57,455 nucleotides of DNA. Origin: an uncultured Sphingomonadaceae bacterium. GTDB lineage: Bacteria > Pseudomonadota > Alphaproteobacteria > Sphingomonadales > Sphingomonadaceae. The DNA is taken from the NCBI GenBank assembly GCA_937873035.1, contig CALMVA010000069.1, forward strand, positions 1 through 57,455, in the 5' to 3' direction. The position numbers and the translations under genes are program-made. Each line of letters opens with the position of its first letter. Position 1 is the first letter of the stretch. Of the stretch, positions 33,963 through 43,560 are shown piece after piece. A model generated the notes under the pieces. That model was not told where the DNA came from. It was given only the letters and a program-made list of their open reading frames with translations, and searched no databases.

Positions 33963-35534
33963 TCAGGCAAGCGCCTCGGCGATCAGCTTGCGGCTGTTCT
34001 CGATGCCGTAGAGCGCGATGAAGCTGCCCATGCGCGGCCCGGCGCTGGAGCCGAGCAGCGTCTCGTAAAGCGCCTTGAACCAGTCGCGCAGGTTTTCGAA
34101 CCCGCCGGTCTTGCCGATTTCATAAACGATGTTCTGAATGTCTTCGGCGGGGGTATCGGCGGCGAGCGGGGCGAGATCGGCATCGAGCCGCTTCAGTGCC
34201 GCGATCTCCACGCCTTCCGGCTTGCGGCGCTTCAAGGTCGGCGCGACATGATCGCGGTTATAGGCGAGCGCCAGATTGATGAGCGTGGCAAGTTCAGGGT
34301 GCGTCGCGGCACTCGCATCGGGCACGTAATTGGCAAGATAGCCCCAAACCTGCGGCGCGGTGGCGTGCGGGCCCATCACGCCCGCGAGATTGAGCAGCAG
34401 CCCGAAGGTGACGGGCGGCACATCTGCCGGCACAGCGCCATTGTGGATATGGTGCACCGGATTGCCGAGCTTCTGCTCGACGGCTTGGGCCGCATAATTC
34501 CCACGGAACTGGAAATATTCATCCACCGCGCGCGGGATGACGCCAAGGTGCAGCTGCTTGGCGCTCTTGGGCTCGCGATAGGCGTAGAAGGCAAGGCTTT
34601 CCTCTGTGCCATAGGACAGCCAGTCTTCGAGACTCAGGCCGTTGCCCTTGGACTTGGAGATCTTCTCACCCTTATCGTCGAGGAACATCTCGTAGATCAG
34701 GCCTTCGGGCTTCTGCCCGCCCAGCACGCGCGCGATCTTGCCGGACTGGATGCCGCTGTCGGTCAGGTCCTTGCCATACATTTCATAATCGACGCCAAGT
34801 GCGACCCAGCGCATCGCCCAATCGACCTTCCATTGCAGCTTGGATTTGCCGCCAAGGATCGACTGGGTGACGACATCACCGTCATCCTCAAAGCGGACCA
34901 GCCCGGCTTCGGCGTCGATCACTTCAAGCGGAACCTGAAGCACAATGCCCGACTTTTCGCTGATCGGTAGCACGGGCGAATAGGTCGCCGCGCGTTCCTT
35001 CCTGAGCGTCGGCAGCATGATGTCCATGATCGCCTGATAATTGCGCAGGATGTTGCGCAGCGCATCGTCGAACTGCCCGCTTTCGTAGCGCGTCGTCGAC
35101 GAGATGAACTCATATTCAAAGCCGAAGCGATCAAGGAACTCGCGCAGCATCGCGTTGTTGTGATGGGCGAAGCTTTCAAACTTGCCGAACGGATCGGGAA
35201 TACGCGTCAGCGGCTTGCCGAGATGTTCGGTGAGCATCGCCTGATTGGGGACGTTGTCGGGCACTTTGCGCAGCCCGTCCATATCGTCGGAAAAGGCGAT
35301 GAGCTTGGTCGGCATATCCGAGAGCGTCTCGAAGGCGCGGCGGACCATCGTGGTGCGCAGCACTTCGTTGAAGGTGCCGATATGCGGCAGGCCTGAAGGG
35401 CCATAGCCCGTCTCGAAGATCACGGGGCCGGAAGGCTTGCCCGCCGGATAGCGTTTGAGCACCTTGCGGGCCTCTTCAAAGGGCCAGGCCTTGGAAGCGA
35501 GTGCGGCGTCGCGCAGGGATGCAGTGTCAGTCAT
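33963..35534 (-). CDS. lysS: Lysyl-tRNA synthetase, class I
   Basis: This is the archaeal-type class I LysRS found in many alphaproteobacteria in place of the class II enzyme; it charges tRNA-Lys. The 523-residue protein has the class I motifs HIGT (51-54, in GYGPSGLPHIGTFNEVLR) and KISKS (291-295). The C-terminal helical anticodon-binding part runs from about 370. ATG 35534 is supported by the conserved N-terminal segment (WPFEEARKVLKRYP); the frame remains open for 81 more codons across the divergent helicase gene's start and is not coding there. Confidence 0.94.
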   Translation of the reverse strand: MTDTASLRDAALASKAWPFEEARKVLKRYPAGKPSGPVIFETGYGPSGLPHIGTFNEVLRTTMVRRAFETLSDMPTKLIAFSDDMDGLRKVPDNVPNQAMLTEHLGKPLTRIPDPFGKFESFAHHNNAMLREFLDRFGFEYEFISSTTRYESGQFDDALRNILRNYQAIMDIMLPTLRKERAATYSPVLPISEKSGIVLQVPLEVIDAEAGLVRFEDDGDVVTQSILGGKSKLQWKVDWAMRWVALGVDYEMYGKDLTDSGIQSGKIARVLGGQKPEGLIYEMFLDDKGEKISKSKGNGLSLEDWLSYGTEESLAFYAYREPKSAKQLHLGVIPRAVDEYFQFRGNYAAQAVEQKLGNPVHHIHNGAVPADVPPVTFGLLLNLAGVMGPHATAPQVWGYLANYVPDASAATHPELATLINLALAYNRDHVAPTLKRRKPEGVEIAALKRLDADLAPLAADTPAEDIQNIVYEIGKTGGFENLRDWFKALYETLLGSSAGPRMGSFIALYGIENSRKLIAEALA

Positions 35535-35592
35535 GTCGCGCTCTTTGCCCCGATCCGCCGCAGACGCAAGATTTTCCTGATGCGGGGCAGCG

Positions 35593-38349
35593 GTGAAAGG
35601 CTTGCCGATCCCGCGCCCGCCTGCGAAATGCGGGGATGTGACAGTTGCCCGCTCCCTCTCTGCGCTCCATGCCAGCCATGGCGGCATCTGGATTGCGTCT
35701 GCACAGGGCGAGACGCGCGCTGTGGGCCGGGGCGAAGCGATTGCCCGCGCCGCCGAAACGCCGATGCTGATGCTCAATGCGCCGCTGGTGGGGGCGCGGC
35801 TGGGCTATCCTGAACTGACCGGGCTTGATCTGCTGGAGCTGTTTGCCTTCGTCCACCCCGCGCGCTTCATGGTGCCGACGATCAAGGGGCTGGCGCGTGC
35901 GACCGGGCTTGCCGCGCCGGAGGATGAGGCGGGGGCGGTCGTGCTGATGCAGGCGGCAGCCGAAGTCCTGCTGGCAACGCTTTCGGGCGACTGGCCTGAG
36001 CGCGAGGGCGCATGGACCAGCGCGCAGTCGCTTGCCCGGCTGCGCTGGCCCTGGGCGCAGCTTGTGCTCGACAGGCTCCAGCTGCCTTCGGGCGATGATC
36101 GCTGGCTCTTCTCGCGCCTGCCCGAATGGGAAGAGGCCCCTGCCCGCCCCGTGCCGCGTCCGGTTGACTTGTCGCCCGCTGATGTTCTGGGGCGGCTTGC
36201 GGCGCTCACCGGCAAGGGTGCTGAACAGCGCGCGGGCCAGCGTGCTTATGCCGAGGCCGCGATTGGCGCCTTTCTGCCGCGCGCCGCGCGCGATCAACCG
36301 AGGCTTATGCTCGCCGAAGCGGGCACCGGCATCGGCAAGACCCTGGGCTATCTCGCGCCCGCCTCGCTCTGGTCGGAAAAGGCGGGCGGGCCGGTCTGGA
36401 TTTCCACCTACACCAAGGCGCTGCAACGCCAGCTCACGGCGGAAACGGCGCGCATCTATGGCAGCGAGGCGGCGGCGCGCGGGCGTGTCGTCATCCGCAA
36501 GGGGCGCGAAAATTATCTCTGCCTGCTGAATCTGGAGGATGCGCTGCAAGGCGGCTTTGCCGGGCGGGCCGCCATTCTGGCGCATCTCGTGGCGCGCTGG
36601 GCAGGCTATAGCCGCGATGGCGATATGGTGGGTGGCGATCTGCCCGGCTGGCTGCCGACCTTGTTCCGTCGCAACGGATCAACCGCGCTCACCGACCGGC
36701 GCGGCGAGTGCGTGTATGCGGGCTGCCCGCATTATCGCAAATGCTTTATCGAGCACGCGGCGCGCGCCTCGGCGCAGGCCGATCTTGTCGTCGCCAACCA
36801 CGCGCTCGTGATGGTCAATGCCGCGCGCGGGCGCGAAGAGGCGACGCGCCCGACGCGCTATGTGTTTGATGAAGGCCATCACCTGTTCGACGCCGCCGAC
36901 ACGATGTTTGCCGCCGCGCTGACGGGGCAGGAAGCGATTGAGCTGCGCCGCTGGATCATCGGCCCCGAAGGCAAGTCGCGCGGGCGCAGGCGCGGGCTTT
37001 CCGCCCGGCTGGGCGATGTCGCGAGCTATGATGAAGAGGGCGCGGCGGCCATTGCCGCTGCCGCGCAAGCCGCCGCCGCCCTGCCTGCCGATGGCTGGCT
37101 ACAGCGTATTGCAGAAGGCACGCCCTTCGGCCCGATAGAGGCGATGCTCGGCGCGGTGCGCGGCCTCGTCTATGCGCGCTCAACCGATGAGGATGCGGGC
37201 TATGCGCTGGAGACAGAGGCAGCGCAGCTTGATGGCGTGCTGCTGACAGCAGCGGAACCTGCGTGCAGGGCGCTTGATGCCATCATCCGTCCTCTGGTTG
37301 CGCTTGGGCGGCGGCTTGAAGCGGTGATCGCCGAAGCGCCGGACTGGCTGGACGGGCAGGCGCGAGCGCGTGTGGAAGGGGCGCTCTCCAGCCTCAGCTG
37401 GCGCACCGATACGCTTTCGGCCTGGCTGGCGATGCTCGCGCGCATGGGCGGTCCGGTCGATCCTGATTTTGTCGATTGGCTCGCGGTCGAGCGCATCGAG
37501 GGGCGCGAGGTGGACATCGGCATACGCCGCCATTGGCTCGACCCGACACGGCCTTTCGCGCAGACCGTTCTCAAACCCGCGCACGGCGTGCTCATCACCT
37601 CGGCCACGCTCAAGGGCGGTGAAGGCTGGGATGTGGCGGATGCGCGCACCGGCATGGATCATGTCGAGGCACCCGTCGCGCATTTCGAGGCGGCCAGCCC
37701 GTTCGACTATGCAGCGCAAGCGCAGGTGCTTGTCGTCACCGATGTGAAGCGCGGTGATGTGCCGCAGCTGGCCAATGCCTATGCCCGGCTGATCGACGCG
37801 GCGGGCGGCGGCACGCTGGGGCTGTTCACCGCGATTCGCCGGTTGCGCGCCGTCCATGCGCGCATTGCAGATCGGCTCGCGCGCGATGGCTTGCCGCTCT
37901 ACGCGCAGCACGTTGACCCGATCGACACCGGCACGCTTGTCGATATTTTTCGCGACGATCCGCACGCCAGTTTGCTGGGCACGGATGCGCTGCGCGATGG
38001 CGTGGATGTGCCGGGCGAATCGCTGCGGCTGGTCGTGATGGAAGGCGTGCCCTGGCCCAAGCCGACCGTGCTGCACGCCGCTCGGCGGGCCGCGGGCGGC
38101 GGCGGAGCCTATGATGACAGGCTCATCCGCGCGCGGCTGGCGCAGGCCTTTGGCCGCCTCATCCGCCGCCGGGAAGACAGGGGTATTTTCGTGCTCCTCT
38201 CCTCGGCCGTGCCCTCGCGGCTGCTTTCGGCTTTCCCGCAAGGCACGCCGGTGCGGCGGGTGACGCTGGATGAGGCGGTGGCCGCAGTGCGGGTTTCACA
38301 ATCCGCGCTTCCAACAGCGGACAGTTTGCCGCATGGAGCGTGCCCATGA
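35593..38349 (+). CDS. ATP-dependent DNA helicase, DinG/Rad3 (XPD-like) family
   Basis: The 918-residue superfamily 2 helicase has an unusual N-terminal region (1-200) typical of alphaproteobacterial DinG-like proteins, then Walker A AEAGTGIGKT (241-250) and a DEGH box (426-429). Between them CVYAGCPHYRKC, together with the Cys of NYLCLLN, supplies four cysteines for the expected 4Fe-4S cluster. C-terminal motifs include GLFTAIRRLRAV, LLGTDALRDGVDVPGE and a QAFGRLIRRREDRG-like motif VI. It probably unwinds D-loops, R-loops or G-quadruplexes. The GTG at 35593 is the first start after the divergent lysS; the downstream phosphatase gene overlaps its stop by four bases. Confidence 0.87.
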   Translation: MKGLPIPRPPAKCGDVTVARSLSALHASHGGIWIASAQGETRAVGRGEAIARAAETPMLMLNAPLVGARLGYPELTGLDLLELFAFVHPARFMVPTIKGLARATGLAAPEDEAGAVVLMQAAAEVLLATLSGDWPEREGAWTSAQSLARLRWPWAQLVLDRLQLPSGDDRWLFSRLPEWEEAPARPVPRPVDLSPADVLGRLAALTGKGAEQRAGQRAYAEAAIGAFLPRAARDQPRLMLAEAGTGIGKTLGYLAPASLWSEKAGGPVWISTYTKALQRQLTAETARIYGSEAAARGRVVIRKGRENYLCLLNLEDALQGGFAGRAAILAHLVARWAGYSRDGDMVGGDLPGWLPTLFRRNGSTALTDRRGECVYAGCPHYRKCFIEHAARASAQADLVVANHALVMVNAARGREEATRPTRYVFDEGHHLFDAADTMFAAALTGQEAIELRRWIIGPEGKSRGRRRGLSARLGDVASYDEEGAAAIAAAAQAAAALPADGWLQRIAEGTPFGPIEAMLGAVRGLVYARSTDEDAGYALETEAAQLDGVLLTAAEPACRALDAIIRPLVALGRRLEAVIAEAPDWLDGQARARVEGALSSLSWRTDTLSAWLAMLARMGGPVDPDFVDWLAVERIEGREVDIGIRRHWLDPTRPFAQTVLKPAHGVLITSATLKGGEGWDVADARTGMDHVEAPVAHFEAASPFDYAAQAQVLVVTDVKRGDVPQLANAYARLIDAAGGGTLGLFTAIRRLRAVHARIADRLARDGLPLYAQHVDPIDTGTLVDIFRDDPHASLLGTDALRDGVDVPGESLRLVVMEGVPWPKPTVLHAARRAAGGGGAYDDRLIRARLAQAFGRLIRRREDRGIFVLLSSAVPSRLLSAFPQGTPVRRVTLDEAVAAVRVSQSALPTADSLPHGACP

Positions 38350-38894
38350 AAACGCTCACGCTCTTTCGCCACGCCAAATCAGGATGGGATGCGCCTGTGG
38401 ACCGCGATTTCGACCGGCCCATCAATGCGCGCGGCATCAAGGGCGCAAAGCTAATCGGGCGGCATTTCCGCGCCAAGGGCTGGGCGTTCGATTATGTAAT
38501 CTCCTCGCCCGCCGTGCGCTGCACCGAAACGCTTGATGCGCTGTGGGAAGGCTATGGCGAAATCCTCCACCCCAATTGGGACCGGCGCATTTACCTCGCC
38601 TCTGGCGCGACGCTGCTTGATGTTGTGCAGGACTTGCCCGACGACGCCAATGCCGTGTTGATGTGCGGCCATAATCCGGGGATTGAAGATCTGGTGCTGA
38701 CGCTCGTGCCCGATGTGGCGGGCGATGCGCTGCGCGATAGTGTGGAGCAGAAATTTCCGACCGCCGCCGTCGCCGAGCTTCAGCTCGACATTGACCATTG
38801 GGGCGATGCAGGCACCGGCAAAGCGCGCTTCGGGCGGCTTATCCGCCCGCGCGATCTGGACCCGACGCTGGGCCCGGCGCTGGACCGGGTGTGA
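38346..38894 (+). CDS. Histidine phosphatase family protein, SixA-like
   Basis: This 182-residue protein has the RHG-type active site LFRHAKSGW with the phospho-accepting His9, a second catalytic arginine region (SSPAVRCTETLDAL), and GHNPGIEDLV with the late catalytic histidine. Such proteins dephosphorylate phosphohistidine proteins (SixA) or small phosphate esters; the RHAKS form and length fit SixA. The ATG at 38346 overlaps the helicase stop (ATGA), indicating coupling; a GTG two codons earlier is also open. Confidence 0.85.
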   Translation: MKTLTLFRHAKSGWDAPVDRDFDRPINARGIKGAKLIGRHFRAKGWAFDYVISSPAVRCTETLDALWEGYGEILHPNWDRRIYLASGATLLDVVQDLPDDANAVLMCGHNPGIEDLVLTLVPDVAGDALRDSVEQKFPTAAVAELQLDIDHWGDAGTGKARFGRLIRPRDLDPTLGPALDRV

Positions 38895-38967
38895 GGGGCG
38901 GTTCAGACCGCATAATTTGAAACGGGCTGCAACAAGGCTGGGCCTGACGCCTTCTTTCCCCCAACGC

Positions 38968-39082
38968 CGCTCGCCCTGAGCTTGTCGGGGCCGCAGGCGA
39001 CCGAAGGTCAACGGCTGTTCTTCTGTTCACGCAATGCAGGGCAGAGAGTAGGACGGCGCTTCGACAAGCTCAGCGCAAACGG
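38968..39082. repeat. Family B repeats, two diverged copies
   Basis: CGCTCGCCCTGAGCTTGTCG (from 38968) and the inverted CTTCGACAAGCTCAGCGCAA (from 39059) are opposite copies of the hairpin repeat seen at 15043-15075. They lie between the convergent phosphatase and merR-type genes. No gene is seen in this 224-base gap. Confidence 0.65.
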
Positions 39083-39118
39083 TGGGATGGCTGATTTGGG
39101 AGCCAGAGCAGGCGGCAA

Positions 39119-39517
39119 CTATCCGCGATCTGCGGCGAGGGCGGCCTTCAGCCGGTCACGAATCAGGACGAGATCCGGGATATAGGCCGGAGCGTGCGGT
39201 GCAGGTGTTGCGGCCAGAGCTGGCTCTGGAGTGCGCACAGGCAGATCTTCCGCTGCATCGGGCGCGGGCGCTGCGCCCCTGCCGGAAAGCAGCTTCTGCA
39301 CGCCTTTGACGGTATAGCCCTCAACGCTCAAAAGCGCGTGGATACGCCGCACCAGCGCCACATCCTCAGGCCGGTAATAGCGCCTGTTTCCGGCGCGCGT
39401 CAGCGGCCGGAGCTTGGGAAAGCGCGTTTCCCAATAGCGCAGGATGTGCTGCGGCACACCCAGCTCGGCTGACAGTTCGCCAATGGTCAAAAGTGCGCCG
39501 GGCGCTTTTTCAGCCAT
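39119..39517 (-). CDS. MerR family transcriptional regulator
   Basis: The 132-residue protein has a MerR winged helix-turn-helix (about 10-78): LLTIGELSAELGVPQHILRYWETRFPKL followed by NRRYYRPEDVALVRRIHALL. The C-terminal part is Ala/Pro-rich (about 90-115), without the cysteines of metal sensors and without a dimer coiled coil of normal length. A MerR gene directly after ihfA is a conserved arrangement in alphaproteobacteria. Its ligand and targets are unknown. Confidence 0.88.
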   Translation of the reverse strand: MAEKAPGALLTIGELSAELGVPQHILRYWETRFPKLRPLTRAGNRRYYRPEDVALVRRIHALLSVEGYTVKGVQKLLSGRGAAPAPDAAEDLPVRTPEPALAATPAPHAPAYIPDLVLIRDRLKAALAADRG

Positions 39518-39532
39518 TGGCGGAACTCAATG

Positions 39533-39832
39533 TCAGGCCTCGCCGGCGATGCGCTCACGCATCATCTGGCTCGCACGGAAGGTCAGCACGCGACGCGGTG
39601 CGATCGGCACTTCGATACCCGTTTTCGGGTTGCGGCCGATGCGTTCCGCCTTGTCGCGGAGAAGGAAGCTTCCAAAGCCGGAAATCTTCACATTTTCCCC
39701 ACGGCCCAGCGCGTGCGACATATGGTCTAGAATCGATTCTACGAGTTTCGAAGACTCGGCCTTTGAAAGGCCGACATTCTTATGAAGAGACTCAGCAAGA
39801 TCGGCGCGTGTCAAAGTGCCTTCCCCCGCCAT
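39533..39832 (-). CDS. ihfA: Integration host factor subunit alpha
   Basis: IHF alpha is half of a heterodimeric nucleoid protein that bends DNA sharply at specific sites. The 99-residue protein has the HU/IHF fold, with [21 protein letters not shown] at the start, the conserved [24 protein letters not shown], and the beta-arm proline region [14 protein letters not shown]. The [10 protein letters not shown] wording identifies the alpha subunit. It lies 15 bases before the MerR gene and 76 bases behind fabH in the same direction. Confidence 0.95.
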   Translation of the reverse strand: MAGEGTLTRADLAESLHKNVGLSKAESSKLVESILDHMSHALGRGENVKISGFGSFLLRDKAERIGRNPKTGIEVPIAPRRVLTFRASQMMRERIAGEA

Positions 39833-39908
39833 TACGCAACTCCCCTTCGTTCATGGTCACAGCGACGCTTCTTATCGATTTGAGGTCGCGCGTCAATTGG
39901 AAGGGGCG

Positions 39909-40868
39909 TTAGTAGCGTATTGCAGCAGCACCCCAGGTGAAACCGCCGCCCATTGCTTCAAGAACGAGCAACTGGCCGCGCTGGATGCGGCCATCGCGCA
40001 CGGCGGTGTCGAGCGCGAGCGGCACCGAGGCCGCCGAGGTGTTGGCGTGCTCATGCACGGTGATGACGATCCGGTCGGTCGAAAGCCCCAGCTTGCGCGC
40101 AGTCGCATCAAGAATTCGGGCATTTGCCTGATGCGGCACGACCCAATCGACGTCCTTTGCGGTCAGGCCGGTCTGGTCGAGCACTTCGGTCATCACCGTC
40201 GCCAGATTGACGACCGCGTGGCGGAAGACTTCAGAGCCCTTCATGCGGACATGGCCAACGGTGCCCGTGGTGGAAGGCCCGCCATCAACATAAAGCAACT
40301 CGTTATGGCGGCCATCGGCGTGGAGCCTGGTCGCCAGAATACCCGCTTCGCCCGTCTGCGCCTCAAGCACGACCGCGCCTGCGCCATCGCCGAAGAGCAC
40401 ACAGGTCGTGCGGTCTTCCCAATCAAGGATGCGGCTGAAGGTTTCGGCCCCAATCACGATGGCGCGCTTCGCGTTGCCGCCGCGCAGCATCGAATCGGCA
40501 ACCGAGAGCGCATAGAGAAAGCCGGAGCAGACCGCCGCCACGTCAAAGGCGATGCAGTCATCAATGCCGAGCAACGCCTGCACCTTGGTGGCGCTGGCGG
40601 GGAAGGTCTGGTCGGGCGTGGCGGTGGCCAGAATGATGAGATCAATCGAGGCGGCGTCGATGCCTGCGGCGTCAAGCGCCTTGCGCGCGGCGTCGGCCCC
40701 CAGCGTCGCGGTCGTTTCGCCCTCGCCCGCAATGTGGCGGAAGCGGATGCCCGTACGCGCGACGATCCATTCGTCCGAGGTGTCGACACGCTTGGCCAGC
40801 TCATCGTTCGACACGCGGTTGGCAGGAAGTGCGGAACCGGTGCCGAGGATGACCGAGCGTAGCGTCAT
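39909..40868 (-). CDS. fabH: 3-oxoacyl-ACP synthase III FabH
   Basis: FabH condenses acetyl-CoA with malonyl-ACP to start fatty-acid synthesis. The 319-residue thiolase-fold protein has the catalytic triad Cys114 ([11 protein letters not shown]), His in [11 protein letters not shown] and Asn in EHANTSAAS. The family start ([20 protein letters not shown]) is intact. It overlaps plsX by four bases, so the fatty acid and phospholipid initiation enzymes are translated together. Confidence 0.96.
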   Translation of the reverse strand: MTLRSVILGTGSALPANRVSNDELAKRVDTSDEWIVARTGIRFRHIAGEGETTATLGADAARKALDAAGIDAASIDLIILATATPDQTFPASATKVQALLGIDDCIAFDVAAVCSGFLYALSVADSMLRGGNAKRAIVIGAETFSRILDWEDRTTCVLFGDGAGAVVLEAQTGEAGILATRLHADGRHNELLYVDGGPSTTGTVGHVRMKGSEVFRHAVVNLATVMTEVLDQTGLTAKDVDWVVPHQANARILDATARKLGLSTDRIVITVHEHANTSAASVPLALDTAVRDGRIQRGQLLVLEAMGGGFTWGAAAIRY

Positions 40869-41896
40869 TGACCATTTGCCTTGATGACAGCGAGATCATC
40901 GGCGATCCGCTGGGTGATATTCGCATCGACGAGTTTTGCGGCCACGCCCACGGCATTGGCGACGCCCTTGGGGCTGGCGCTGCCATGGCTCTTCACGACC
41001 ACGCCGTTCAGGCCAAGAAAGACCGCGCCATTATGATTGTCGGGATCAAGATGGTGGCGCATCAGCTCGGTCGCCGGACGCGAAATGAGGAAGCCGAACT
41101 TGGAACGGATCGAGCTGGTAAAGGCGCGGCGCAGCAGGTCGGTCACGAAGCGCGCGGTGCCTTCCATCGTCTTTAGGGAAATATTGCCCGAAAAACCGTC
41201 GCACACGACGACATCGGTCAGCCCGCGGGCGATTTTGTCGCCTTCGATAAAGCCGGAAAACGCCATGTGGAGATGATCGGCGGCGCGCAACGCGGCAGCG
41301 GCGTCGCGAATCTCTTCGGTGCCCTTCTGGTCTTCGGTGCCGATGTTGAGCAGCGATACGCGTGGCCGCTCAATGCCCAGCGCGATGCGCGAATAGGCAG
41401 CGCCCATGATCGCGAATTCAACAAGGTTGCGCGTCTCGCACTCGGTGTTGGCGCCGAGATCGAGCATCACGAAGTCTTTTTCGCCAAGGCTGGGCAGAAG
41501 GGCGGCAAGCGCCGGGCGATCAATGCCCGGCATGGTGCGCAGCGCGAGCTTGGCCATCGCCATCAGCGCCCCGGTATTGCCCGAAGAGACGGCAGCGCCC
41601 GCGCGGCGCTGCTTCACGGCATCAATGGCGATGCCCATGCTCGTCGTCTTGGCGCGGCGAATCGCTTGGCCGGCCCGCTCGCTGCCATCGATCGTTTCGG
41701 GCGCGTGGATGATCTCGGAGGCTGCGCGCAGGTTCGGGTGATTGTCGAGCGCGGCCTTGATCGCGGCCTCGTCGCCCACCAGATCGAAGGTCAGGCCGGG
41801 CCACTGACGACGCGCAAGGGCGACGCCGGCCAGCATCACTGCCAGCCCCTCGTCACCCCCCATGGCGTCGATTGCAATGCGCGGTGCGTCTGCCAC
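40865..41896 (-). CDS. plsX: Phosphate acyltransferase PlsX
   Basis: PlsX converts acyl-ACP to acyl-phosphate, the donor for PlsY in phospholipid synthesis, at the inner face of the membrane. The 343-residue protein begins [11 protein letters not shown], and contains [36 protein letters not shown] and [17 protein letters not shown], all typical of the family. It sits between rpmF and fabH in the standard bacterial order. Confidence 0.95.
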   Translation of the reverse strand: MADAPRIAIDAMGGDEGLAVMLAGVALARRQWPGLTFDLVGDEAAIKAALDNHPNLRAASEIIHAPETIDGSERAGQAIRRAKTTSMGIAIDAVKQRRAGAAVSSGNTGALMAMAKLALRTMPGIDRPALAALLPSLGEKDFVMLDLGANTECETRNLVEFAIMGAAYSRIALGIERPRVSLLNIGTEDQKGTEEIRDAAAALRAADHLHMAFSGFIEGDKIARGLTDVVVCDGFSGNISLKTMEGTARFVTDLLRRAFTSSIRSKFGFLISRPATELMRHHLDPDNHNGAVFLGLNGVVVKSHGSASPKGVANAVGVAAKLVDANITQRIADDLAVIKANGQ

Positions 41897-41928
41897 CGGC
41901 CCGCCTCCTGTAGTGTCAGGCGACGGGA

Positions 41929-42108
41929 TTAGTCGGCCGAAACGACGACTTCGCGGCCGTTATAATGGCCGCAGGCCTGGCAAAGATTGTGCGGCAGCTT
42001 CAGTTCGCCGCAGTTCGGACATTCCTGAAACGTGGTTGCCGTCAGCGCGTGGTGGCTGCGACGCATATTCCGCCGCGAAGGCGAGGTTTTTCTCTTAGGG
42101 ACGGCCAT
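41929..42108 (-). CDS. rpmF: 50S ribosomal protein L32
   Basis: This 59-residue gene is easily overlooked. The translation begins [18 protein letters not shown] and contains the zinc-ribbon cysteine pairs CPNC and CQAC, ending VVVSAD, all typical of alphaproteobacterial L32 (59-60 residues). It lies 32 bases upstream of plsX on the same strand, the classic rpmF-plsX-fabH arrangement that ties ribosome and lipid synthesis. Confidence 0.95.
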   Translation of the reverse strand: MAVPKRKTSPSRRNMRRSHHALTATTFQECPNCGELKLPHNLCQACGHYNGREVVVSAD

Positions 42109-42279
42109 TTCGGCACCTTATACAATTGAGTGATCCACAAACCCCATCAGGCATCTGAATCGCAAAAGCGAATCCGGCCGCCGCTGGGCGAAGGCGCGCG
42201 TATAGCCAAAATTCGCACCGTTGCAAGCACATCGGCCCCGTGGCAGGTTCCCGCCACCCAACAGGAGGGGATGTATAAC

Positions 42280-42741
42280 ATGATTTTGCCCGTAACTTTA
42301 ACATTTTGCGGCGTCGCGGCGCTGATGAACTTCTGGCTCGCAATCCGCGTGGGCCAGGCCCGCACGCGCGAGAAAGTGCCGCTCGGCGATGGCGGCAATG
42401 ATTTTGTGATCGCCCGGATGCGTGCCCACGCCAATTATGTGGAATATACGCCCTTTGTGCTGCTGCTGATCGGCGCGCTGGAACTGTCGCACACCGGGGC
42501 CGCTTCACCCAACTGGCTGTGGATCGTCGCGTCGGTCTATTTCCTTGGCCGCATCGCGCATGGCCTTGGCATGGATCGCGGTGCCTTCACCAAGGGCCGG
42601 GCGATTGGCACCATCACGACGATGCTGACGCTGGTTGCTCTGGGTATTTACGCCATTGCCGTGCCGCACATGACGCAGAACAGCGTCCAGCCAGCGAGCG
42701 CCATCGATATGCCGACGGCGGAAGAAGTCCCCGCGGGTTAA
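42280..42741 (+). CDS. MAPEG family membrane protein
   Basis: The 153-residue protein resembles MAPEG (membrane-associated eicosanoid/glutathione metabolism) proteins: four hydrophobic segments, with the family block RMRAHANYVEYTPFVLLLIGALEL (containing the expected Glu and Pro) after the first, then LWIVASVYFLGRIAHGLGM and a TTMLTLVALGIYAIAV segment. An AGGAGGGG site precedes ATG 42271 by only two bases and ATG 42280 by a normal distance, so 42280 is preferred. Substrate unknown; a glutathione-dependent role is possible. Confidence 0.85.
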   Translation: MILPVTLTFCGVAALMNFWLAIRVGQARTREKVPLGDGGNDFVIARMRAHANYVEYTPFVLLLIGALELSHTGAASPNWLWIVASVYFLGRIAHGLGMDRGAFTKGRAIGTITTMLTLVALGIYAIAVPHMTQNSVQPASAIDMPTAEEVPAG

Positions 42742-42769
42742 GCGGGGTGCAGGGGGGCTATTCCTTGAA

Positions 42770-42867
42770 CCGTTCGCGCTGAGCCTGTCGAAGCGTCGTC
42801 CTTTTGCCGGGCACCGCTTTTGGTGAACCGAAGAAAGGCCGGACTTCGACAAGCTCAGTCCAAACGG
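42770..42867. repeat. Family B repeats, inverted pair
   Basis: CCGTTCGCGCTGAGCCTGTC (from 42770) and the inverted CTTCGACAAGCTCAGTCCAA (from 42844) lie about 50 bases apart between the convergent MAPEG and flavodoxin genes. They can pair to form one long hairpin. Confidence 0.65.
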
Positions 42868-42886
42868 AGCAGGGGGTGGATCGCGC

Positions 42887-43378
42887 CTAGAACACACCCA
42901 TAAAAAGGCCCGCTGCGAGCATCCGGCCAAGATCGCGGCAGCGGGCCAGATCATCATTGCTGATTGTCTTGGCTGCCAGAATCGCCTCTGGCGTCTGCGC
43001 ATGGGTGCAGATGATGAGCGGCTCTGCCACCGGCTTCATCCGCCAGCCCGTGGCGATCCGTGCGATTTGCCGCGCAGCACCCTCGCCATCGGACCCTGCG
43101 CACACCATCAGTGCATAAGGCCGCCCCTCGATATGGCCGAGCGCGGGATAATAAGCGCGGTCAAAAAACTCTTTCATCGCGCCCGACATGGCGGCCAGAT
43201 TTTCAGGGCAGGCGAAGATCGCGGCATCGGCGGCAAGGAGGTCGTCGGCCACGGCCTCTTGCGCGCGCACCAGCCGGACCGTGATGCCTGCCTCTTCGCG
43301 CGCGCCCTCAAAGGCCGCCTGCGCCATCGCGGCCGTGCCGCCGGTGCGCGAGTGATAAAGAATGAGGAGCCTTGGCAT
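42887..43378 (-). CDS. Flavodoxin-like NAD(P)H-dependent FMN protein
   Basis: The 163-residue protein has a flavodoxin-like fold with an FMN phosphate loop HSRTGGTAAMA directly after the first strand (RLLILYH), followed by ADAAIFACPENLAAMSGAMKEFFDR, which resembles the flavin-contact loop of WrbA/NADPH-dependent FMN reductase-like proteins. It is probably a cytosolic flavoprotein reductase or electron carrier; the partner is unknown. It is divergent from the GTA cluster across an AT-rich control region. Confidence 0.83.
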   Translation of the reverse strand: MPRLLILYHSRTGGTAAMAQAAFEGAREEAGITVRLVRAQEAVADDLLAADAAIFACPENLAAMSGAMKEFFDRAYYPALGHIEGRPYALMVCAGSDGEGAARQIARIATGWRMKPVAEPLIICTHAQTPEAILAAKTISNDDLARCRDLGRMLAAGLFMGVF

Positions 43379-43560
43379 GCAGCGGTGTTAGGCGCGATTT
43401 TTGCCCATCGCCAGCCCTTTGGATCTTATATATAACCATATAGGTAAAAATATCTTGACATCGTGACGCTCTTCTGGCACATATCGTCAGGCTGGAGAAT
43501 TGCGAGTCGGGGCCATGGGGTCATATCGCTTCTCCGCCTTTTCCAATTGGAGATGAGCTT
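43379..43560. promoter_or_regulatory. AT-rich divergent region, candidate GTA promoter
   Basis: The region contains an unusually AT-rich patch (43424-43455, with TATATATAACCATATAGG) in GC-rich DNA. For the plus strand TTGACA at 43455-43460 is a perfect -35 box, with weak -10 candidates CACATA (17-base gap) or CATATC (19-base gap). For the minus strand the patch offers TATA-like -10 sequences for the flavodoxin gene. No full CtrA site (TTAA-N7-TTAA) is seen. GGAGATG precedes the g1 start. Which factor controls the cluster cannot be read here. Confidence 0.45.

Noticed and set aside
43379..43560. CtrA binding site (TTAA-N7-TTAA) in front of the GTA
   Set aside because: No pair of TTAA elements with the right spacing exists in this gap.
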